From contig CAILMF010000001.1 in assembly GCA_903835235.1 (NCBI GenBank), forward strand, positions 186,001-250,000: DNA of 64,000 nucleotides, given 5' to 3'. This document shows, piece by piece, positions 59,193 to 64,000 of the stretch. Each line of letters starts with the position of its first letter. Position 1 is the stretch's first letter. Under the pieces are notes generated by a model. It saw only the letters and a program-made list of their open reading frames with translations. It made no database searches and was not told the origin of the DNA. The position numbers were made by a program, and so were the translations under genes. The DNA is from an uncultured Rhodospirillales bacterium. GTDB taxonomy: Bacteria; Pseudomonadota; Alphaproteobacteria; Acetobacterales; Acetobacteraceae.

Positions 59193-60571
59193 TCGGCGCC
59201 GAGGTCAGGCTGCGCGCGGCGCCCAAGCCGGGCGTGGCGCTGGCCGTGCCGGTGCCGGCGGGCGGTGTGCGGGCGGCCCGTTGGGCACCACTGGCGGCGG
59301 GTTTCGCCGCGGGGCTGGGTGAACAGCGGGATTGCGCCACGCCGGAAGGCCGGGTGCTGCTGCTGGGCGCCGGCCAACCGCAGCGGGGCGCCGAGTGGGA
59401 AGCCGTGGGCGCCGCCGCGGTACGGGCTGCCGGGCCGTTGAAGCGCCTGGCGCTGATGGCGCACGGGCTGCCGCCGGAAGCCGCGGTGGCGCTGGCCACC
59501 GGCGCCGCGCTGGCCGCCTGGCATCCGCATGAGGCCCCGCTGCGTCGGCTGGACCTGGTGGTGGACAACCCCGCCGCCGTCGCGCCGCTCTGGGCACGGG
59601 CGGAAGCCGCGGTGCAGGGCGCTTTGTTCACGCGGGAACTGACCGCGCTGCCCGGCAATGTGCTGCATCCCGCCGCCTTCGCCGCCCGGCTGGAGGAGCT
59701 GGCCGACCACGGCATTCGCGTGGACGTGCTGGGGGAGAAGCGGCTGCGGCGGCTGGGCGCCGGCGCGCTGCTGGCGGTGGGCGCCGGGGCCAGGCATGGC
59801 CCGCGCCTGGCGGTGCTGCGCTGGCGTGGGCAATTCGCGGTGCCGCCGGTGGCCTTCATCGGCAAGGGCATCACGTTTGATACCGGCGGCATCAGCATCA
59901 AACCGGCCGAGGGCATGGAGCGCATGACCAGCGACATGGCCGGCGCCGCCGCCTGTGCCGGCGCCATGCTGGCCCTGGCGCTGCGCAACTCCCCGGCGCC
60001 CGCCGTGGCGGTGCTGGCCATTGCCGAGAACAGCATGGGGGCCGAAAGCTACCGCCCGGGCGACGTGCTGCGCACCATGTCCGGCCGCACGGTGGAGGTG
60101 GTGGACACCGACGCCGAGGGCCGCCTGGTGCTGGCCGATGCGCTGCACTATGCCGCCAGCCAGTTCCAGCCGCAGGCCATGCTGGACCTGGCCACCCTGA
60201 CCGGCGCCATGGTGACGGCGCTGGGCAGCCACCGCGCCGGCATCTTCACCAACAACGCCGCCTTGCAGGCCCAGGCGGCGGCGGCCGGCGAGCAGGTGGG
60301 CGAGGCGCTGTGGCCGATGCCGATCGGCACCCGCCACCGCGAGGACCTGGCCAGCGCCATCGCCGACCTGAAGCAGTGCTGCAGCGGCGCGCTGCTGCCG
60401 GATGCGTCGCACGCCGCCGCCTTCCTGCGCGAATTCGCCGGCGACACCCCTTGGGCGCACCTGGACATTGCCGGCGTGCGGCTGGATGAGAAGGGCCTGC
60501 CCACCGGCTTCGGCGCCCGGCTGCTGGACCGCCTGGTGGAGCTGTTCTTCGAGCATCCGGACCGGCACTGA
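59189..60571 (+). CDS. Second M17 family aminopeptidase
   Basis: The 460-residue paralogue of the preceding enzyme has the full catalytic set: IGKGITFDTGGISIKPAEGM, VVDTDAEGRLVLAD and metal-binding Asp. It lacks the RPGG segment of PepA, having LKQCCSGALLPDAS there. The N-terminal domain differs. Start is GTG overlapping the pepA stop. Side by side M17 genes are unusual and suggest an old duplication with divergence. Confidence 0.92.
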   Translation: MIGAEVRLRAAPKPGVALAVPVPAGGVRAARWAPLAAGFAAGLGEQRDCATPEGRVLLLGAGQPQRGAEWEAVGAAAVRAAGPLKRLALMAHGLPPEAAVALATGAALAAWHPHEAPLRRLDLVVDNPAAVAPLWARAEAAVQGALFTRELTALPGNVLHPAAFAARLEELADHGIRVDVLGEKRLRRLGAGALLAVGAGARHGPRLAVLRWRGQFAVPPVAFIGKGITFDTGGISIKPAEGMERMTSDMAGAAACAGAMLALALRNSPAPAVAVLAIAENSMGAESYRPGDVLRTMSGRTVEVVDTDAEGRLVLADALHYAASQFQPQAMLDLATLTGAMVTALGSHRAGIFTNNAALQAQAAAAGEQVGEALWPMPIGTRHREDLASAIADLKQCCSGALLPDASHAAAFLREFAGDTPWAHLDIAGVRLDEKGLPTGFGARLLDRLVELFFEHPDRH

Positions 60572-61021
60572 ATGACCGAGATCGGCTTCTACCACCTGAC
60601 CCGCACGCCGCTGGACCAGGCCCTGCCAAAACTGCTCGGCCGGGTGCTGGCGCAGGCCGGGCGGGCGCAGGTGCTGGTCGGCAATCCGGACCGCCTGCCC
60701 GCGCTGGACGAGAGCCTGTGGAAATGCGCCGACCCCGATTGGCTGCCGCACGGCACCGCCGCCATGGGGCAAGCCGAGTTGCAGCCGATCTGGCTGACCG
60801 CCGAGGACGAGCCGGCGGCCAATGGCGCGCGCTTCCTGTTCCTGGTGGATGCCGCGCAGTCGGCGCGGCTGGCCGAGTTCGACCGCGTCTTCGACCTGTT
60901 CGACGGCAATGACGGGGCGGCGCTGGCCGCCGCGCGGGCGCGCTGGAAGGCCGCCAAGGAAGCTGGGCATCTGTTGAGCTATTGGCAGCAGGGCGAGCGG
61001 GGCTGGGAAAAGAAGGCGTAG
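60572..61021 (+). CDS. holC: DNA polymerase III subunit chi
   Basis: The 149-residue HolC-family protein begins MTEIGFYHLTRTPLDQALPKLLGRVLAQAGRAQV and has the ALDESLWKCADPDWLPHG and FDLFDGND segments of the family. Chi contacts SSB and the clamp loader. The gene directly follows the M17 stop without a gap, the pepA-holC order common in proteobacteria. Confidence 0.93.
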   Translation: MTEIGFYHLTRTPLDQALPKLLGRVLAQAGRAQVLVGNPDRLPALDESLWKCADPDWLPHGTAAMGQAELQPIWLTAEDEPAANGARFLFLVDAAQSARLAEFDRVFDLFDGNDGAALAAARARWKAAKEAGHLLSYWQQGERGWEKKA

Positions 61022-61054
61022 CGCCGTAGCCTCCGGGAAACGGAGGAATATGCC

Positions 61055-62326
61055 ATGAAGCGATTGCTCGTCGCCGCGCTTGCGCTGTTCACGCTGCCCG
61101 CGCTGGCGCAGACCGTCCCGCCGCGAGCGGCGCAGGACCCGCTTCCCCGCGCCACGCCGGCCAGCCTGGGGCTTTCGCCGGAGCGGCTGGCGCGCATCGG
61201 CGCCGCGCTGAATGCGGATATCGCCGCCGGGAAAATCCCCGGCGCGGTGGTTGCCATCGCCCGGCGCGGCAAGCTGGCCTACTACGAGGCCTTCGGCCAC
61301 CTGGACGGCGCGCGCACCAGGCCTATGCCACGCGACGCGATCTTCCCGCTGGCCAGCATGACCAAGCCCATGGCCGGCGTGGCTGCCCTCAGCCTGGTGG
61401 AAGAAGGCAAGCTGCGGCTGAACGACCCGGTGGAGACCTTCCTGCCGGCGCTGGCGAACCGCCGCGTGGCGGTGGACGGCAACCCGGAGGAGACGGTAGC
61501 GGCGCTGCGCTCGATCCGCGTGCTGGACCTGATGCGCCATACCTCGGGCATCATGAGCGGCATCTACGGCAACACCGCGCTGCATCGGCTGCTGCCTGCC
61601 GGCTCCGGCGCCGCCGCCGTCAACTTCAATGGCGAAGGCTTCATCCGCCGGCTGAGCGAGCTGCCGCTGATGCAGCAGCCCGGCACCACCTGGGCCTATG
61701 GCATCTCCACCGACGTGCTGGGCTTGGTGGCCGAGCAGGCCAGCGGCCAGCGCCTGGGTGCGCTGTTGCAGCAGCGCGTCTTCGCCCCCTTGGGCATGCG
61801 CGACACCGGCTTCCTGGTGCCGGCCGGCAGCCGCGCCCGCTACGCCACGCCGCTGCCGGTGGACCCCGAGAATGGCCGGCCGCAGAAGACCGAGATGGGC
61901 CTCAATGCGCCCGGCTTCGACTGCGGCGGCGCCTGCGCCGTCTCCACCGCCGGCGACTACATCCGCTTCGCTCAGATGCTGCTGAATGGCGGCCAGCTGG
62001 ACGGCCAGCGCGTCCTCGGCCGCGCCACGGTGGCGGAGATGGTGCGCGACCACCTGGGGCCGGAGATCAGCTTTCCGCTGACCAGCCGGGCGCCCTACAC
62101 CGGCGCCTGGGGCTTCGGCCTGACCGTGATCGTGCGGCGCGAGGGCGGCGCGGGCATGCTGGGCAATGCCGGTGCCTGGGGCTGGGACGGCGCCTATGGC
62201 ACCGCCATGTGGGTGGACCCGAAGGACCAGCTGGTGGTGGTGTTCATGGCCGCGATCCCCGGCGCCGCCCGCGTCCACTACCGCCAGACCATCAACGCGC
62301 TGGTGCACCAGGCGATCGTGGACTGA
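61055..62326 (+). CDS. Secreted serine hydrolase, class C beta-lactamase family
   Basis: The 423-residue protein has a Sec signal (MKRLLVAALALFTLPALAQ). The SxxK motif is Ser101-Lys104 in LASMTKPMAG and the YxN-like tyrosine is in WAYGISTDVLG. It belongs to the esterase/DD-peptidase-like branch (EstB type), not necessarily a beta-lactamase. A close paralogue follows 156 bp downstream, with RATPASLGxSPERLARI and the C-terminal YRxxINALV ending in common. Confidence 0.93.
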   Translation: MKRLLVAALALFTLPALAQTVPPRAAQDPLPRATPASLGLSPERLARIGAALNADIAAGKIPGAVVAIARRGKLAYYEAFGHLDGARTRPMPRDAIFPLASMTKPMAGVAALSLVEEGKLRLNDPVETFLPALANRRVAVDGNPEETVAALRSIRVLDLMRHTSGIMSGIYGNTALHRLLPAGSGAAAVNFNGEGFIRRLSELPLMQQPGTTWAYGISTDVLGLVAEQASGQRLGALLQQRVFAPLGMRDTGFLVPAGSRARYATPLPVDPENGRPQKTEMGLNAPGFDCGGACAVSTAGDYIRFAQMLLNGGQLDGQRVLGRATVAEMVRDHLGPEISFPLTSRAPYTGAWGFGLTVIVRREGGAGMLGNAGAWGWDGAYGTAMWVDPKDQLVVVFMAAIPGAARVHYRQTINALVHQAIVD

Positions 62327-62344
62327 GCCACCAGGGCTGGACCA

Positions 62345-62453
62345 CACGATGCCTTGGGGCAGGGCGTGACCACCCTGGTGGACCACGCTCTGCGCCCTGT
62401 TCGAGACACTGCTTCGCCGAACCGGCGATTCCGCCTGCGCGGATCAACTTCTG
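62345..62453 (-). repeat. Unit A repeat with hairpin, minus orientation, between serine hydrolase genes
   Basis: On the minus strand, GATCCGCGCAGGCGGAATCGCC matches the 18.64-kb unit A, with GGCG/CGCC around GAAT (62424-62435). Next to it, GCAGGGCGTG (62359-62368) and CACGCTCTGC (62384-62393) form a hairpin with one wobble in the hairpin B position. The outer CTGAT/ATCAG arms are degenerate. Confidence 0.7.
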
Positions 62454-62482
62454 GCTTGCGACCAAATGGGAGGGACTGAACC

Positions 62483-63733
62483 ATGAGAAGACTGCTGCTT
62501 GCCCTGGCGCTGGTGCTCTGTGCCAGCCCTGCCCTGGCCGCCGACCCGCTTCCCAGAGCCACGCCGGCCAGCCTGGGCTTCTCGCCGGAACGGCTGGCGC
62601 GCATCGCCAGCACCATGAACGCCGACATCGCGCGGGGCCAGTTGCCCGGCGCGGTCATCGCCATCGCCCGGCGCGGCAAGCTGGCCTATTATGAAAGCTT
62701 CGGCCACATCGACGGCGCCCGCTCCCGCCCGATGCCGCGCGACGCCATCTTCCCCATCGCCAGCATGACCAAACCGCTGACCGGCGTGGCCTTGCTGACC
62801 CTGCTGGAGGAGGGCCGGCTGTCGCTGACCGACCCGGTGGAGCGCTTCTTCCCCGGCATGGCCAATCGGCGCGTGGCGGTGGACGGCAACCCCGAGAACA
62901 CGGTGGCCGCGCTGCGCCCGATCACGCTGACCGACCTGGCGCGGCATACCTCGGGCATTCCCTATGGCGCCCGCGGCACCACGGCGGCGCATCGGCTGTG
63001 GCCGGGCTCCTCCGGCACCAGCGCGCGGGAATACAACGCCACCAGCTTCATGGAGAAGCTCAGCACGCTGCCGCTGCTCAGCCAGCCCGGCACCAACTGG
63101 GAATACAGCCTTGGCATCGACGTGCTGGGCCTGGTGGTGGAAAAGCTGACCGAGCAGCGCCTGGGCGCGGCGATGGACCAGCGCATCTTCCGCCCCTTGG
63201 GCATGCGCGACACCGGCTTCCTGGTGCCGCAGGCGCAGCGCGGCCGCTACGCCAGCCCGCTGCCGCAGGACCCCGCAACCCGCCAGCCGCAGAGCGTCGA
63301 GGTCGGCCTGAGCCAGCCAGGCTATGACTGCGGCGGCGGCTGCGCGGTCTCCACCGCCGCCGACTACATCCGCTTTGCCCAGATGCTGCTGAATGGCGGC
63401 CAGCTGGACGGCCGGCGCGTGCTGTCCCGCAAGAGTGTGGAGGAGATGACCCGCGACCACATGCACCCGGGCATCGCCAACAACCTGACGAATACCGAGG
63501 GCAACATGGTCAACTGGGGCTTCGGCCTCACGGTGGCGGTGCGGCGCGAGGGTGGCTCCGGCCTGCTGGGCAGCCCCGGCATGTTCAGCTGGAACGGCGC
63601 CTATGGCACCGCGATGTGGGTGGACCCGAAGGAGCAGTTGGCCGTGGTGTTCATGGCCGCGACGCCCGGGCTGCTGCGGCAATACTACCGGCGCGTGATC
63701 AATGCGTTGGTCTATGGCGCCATCGTCGATTGA
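62483..63733 (+). CDS. Secreted serine hydrolase, class C beta-lactamase family (paralogue)
   Basis: The 416-residue protein has the signal MRRLLLALALVLCASPALAA. Its SxxK is Ser94-Lys97 in IASMTKPLTG and its tyrosine motif WEYSLGIDVLG. Identity with the preceding gene is high throughout (for example the MRDTGFLVP and YIRFAQMLLNGGQLDG segments), so this is a tandem duplicate. One copy may have a new specificity. Confidence 0.93.
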   Translation: MRRLLLALALVLCASPALAADPLPRATPASLGFSPERLARIASTMNADIARGQLPGAVIAIARRGKLAYYESFGHIDGARSRPMPRDAIFPIASMTKPLTGVALLTLLEEGRLSLTDPVERFFPGMANRRVAVDGNPENTVAALRPITLTDLARHTSGIPYGARGTTAAHRLWPGSSGTSAREYNATSFMEKLSTLPLLSQPGTNWEYSLGIDVLGLVVEKLTEQRLGAAMDQRIFRPLGMRDTGFLVPQAQRGRYASPLPQDPATRQPQSVEVGLSQPGYDCGGGCAVSTAADYIRFAQMLLNGGQLDGRRVLSRKSVEEMTRDHMHPGIANNLTNTEGNMVNWGFGLTVAVRREGGSGLLGSPGMFSWNGAYGTAMWVDPKEQLAVVFMAATPGLLRQYYRRVINALVYGAIVD

Positions 63734-63742
63734 GGCATAATA

Positions 63743-63917
63743 CCAAGTGCACGAAGGATAAACCTTCGTGCCCCTCAGTCGCCGGGCGGGCCGCCTCCGC
63801 GGCCCTTGGCGTCGTGCGCAGGCACGCTGACGCGTGACGCGGCATAAGCCGCGGCCGCCATTCGGCGGCTCGGCCCGCAAACCGCGGGCCGCAGGTCGGA
63901 ACTTCGTGTGCTTGGCA
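63743..63917. repeat. Serial-hairpin element with closing stem, copy 2
   Basis: CCAAGTGCACGAAG and CTTCGTGTGCTTGG (12 of 14 paired) bound the element. Inside are GCACGAAGG-ATAAA-CCTTCGTGC (63749-63771), GGGCCGC-CTCC-GCGGCCC (63788), CGTGC-GCAG-GCACG (63813), CGCGGC-ATAA-GCCGCG (63838), GCCGCC-ATTC-GGCGGC (63854) and CGGCCCGC-AAACC-GCGGGCCG (63871-63891). The NTCC, ATAA and NTTC loops occur in the same order at 48.4 kb. Confidence 0.65.
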
Positions 63918-63920
63918 CAA

Positions 63921-63942
63921 GGGGCCGGCACGGGCCGGCCCC
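63921..63942 (-). terminator. Hairpin at the end of a leftward Bug gene
   Basis: GGGGCCGG and CCGGCCCC form an 8-bp GC stem with the loop CACGGG, 8 bp beyond the stop of the minus-strand gene at the window edge. The T-tract is short or missing, so termination strength is uncertain. Confidence 0.4.
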
Positions 63943-63949
63943 GCCAGGC

Positions 63950-64000
63950 TCAGTCCAGCGTGATGTTGGCGGCGCGGATCACCCCGGCCCAGCGGGTGCG
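63950..64000 (-). CDS. C-terminal end of a Bug/TctC family binding protein (cut by window edge)
   Basis: Sixteen codons are visible, ending WAGVIRAANITLD before a TGA. This is the characteristic C-terminal signature of Bug proteins (W..VI..A.I..D). The rest lies beyond the window. It would be the sixth Bug gene in this stretch. Confidence 0.75.
   Translation of the reverse strand, partial: RTRWAGVIRAANITLD

Overview
The window is a very GC-rich bacterial chromosome segment with tightly packed genes, many 4-bp ATGA/GTGA overlaps and little intergenic DNA. Six Bug/TctC-type solute-binding proteins (one cut by the right edge), a TRAP binding protein, a DUF3035/BamF-like lipoprotein behind ileS-lspA, and a bacterial ArsR-methyltransferase/metH unit point to an alphaproteobacterium, most likely an Acetobacteraceae member of the Roseomonas type. 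That placement is inference from gene content; no rRNA or tRNA gene was seen.

Layout. 1-4183: metH (cut by the left edge) behind an ArsR-methyltransferase regulator gene, with a palindromic operator candidate shared with a divergent small gene. 4.2-13.7 kb: S49 peptidase, secreted esterase, chemoreceptor, a Bug protein, an isochorismatase/maleate-isomerase-like pair, CoA-binding protein, DUF2076 protein and a LysR regulator. 13.7-18.5 kb: TRAP binding protein, SDR, TRIC/UPF0126 channel, two tandem Bug proteins. 18.7-24.1 kb (minus): a translationally coupled six-gene operon (threonine-synthase-like PLP enzyme, M81/MlrC peptidase, DSD1-type PLP enzyme, RidA, two Fe-S proteins of HdrC/HdrB type) with a divergent M20 deacylase. 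This is the best candidate for an undescribed catabolic system. 24.2-29 kb: glycine-zipper lipoprotein, another Bug protein, cytochrome c, hydrolase and SDR. 29-42 kb: mostly housekeeping genes on the plus strand (MaoC hydratase, ribF, ileS, lspA, BamF-like, two M16 peptidase subunits, pgi, PepSY membrane protein, mutL). 41.9-50.1 kb (minus): a two-domain glycosyltransferase with a DUF6212-like protein, a second glycosyltransferase, rsmD, a pseudouridine synthase and a C26 amidase. 50.2-54.2 kb: tadA, Bug protein, MarR/VOC divergent pair and an IS5-family element. 54.2-57.4 kb (minus): split chromate transporter, Sua5/TsaC and cysQ. 57.7-63.7 kb (plus): two M17 aminopeptidases, holC and two tandem class-C-type serine hydrolases.

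A second layer is structural. At least ten intergenic palindromic elements share an apical GGAATC-type loop, while stem bases differ in a compensating way. They usually sit directly after stop codons. A different family of serial hairpins occurs at 48.4 and 63.8 kb. One palindrome has been split by the IS element at a TA dinucleotide inside a stop codon. Gene pairs (two M16, two M17, two serine hydrolases, two tandem Bug genes) suggest repeated local duplication.
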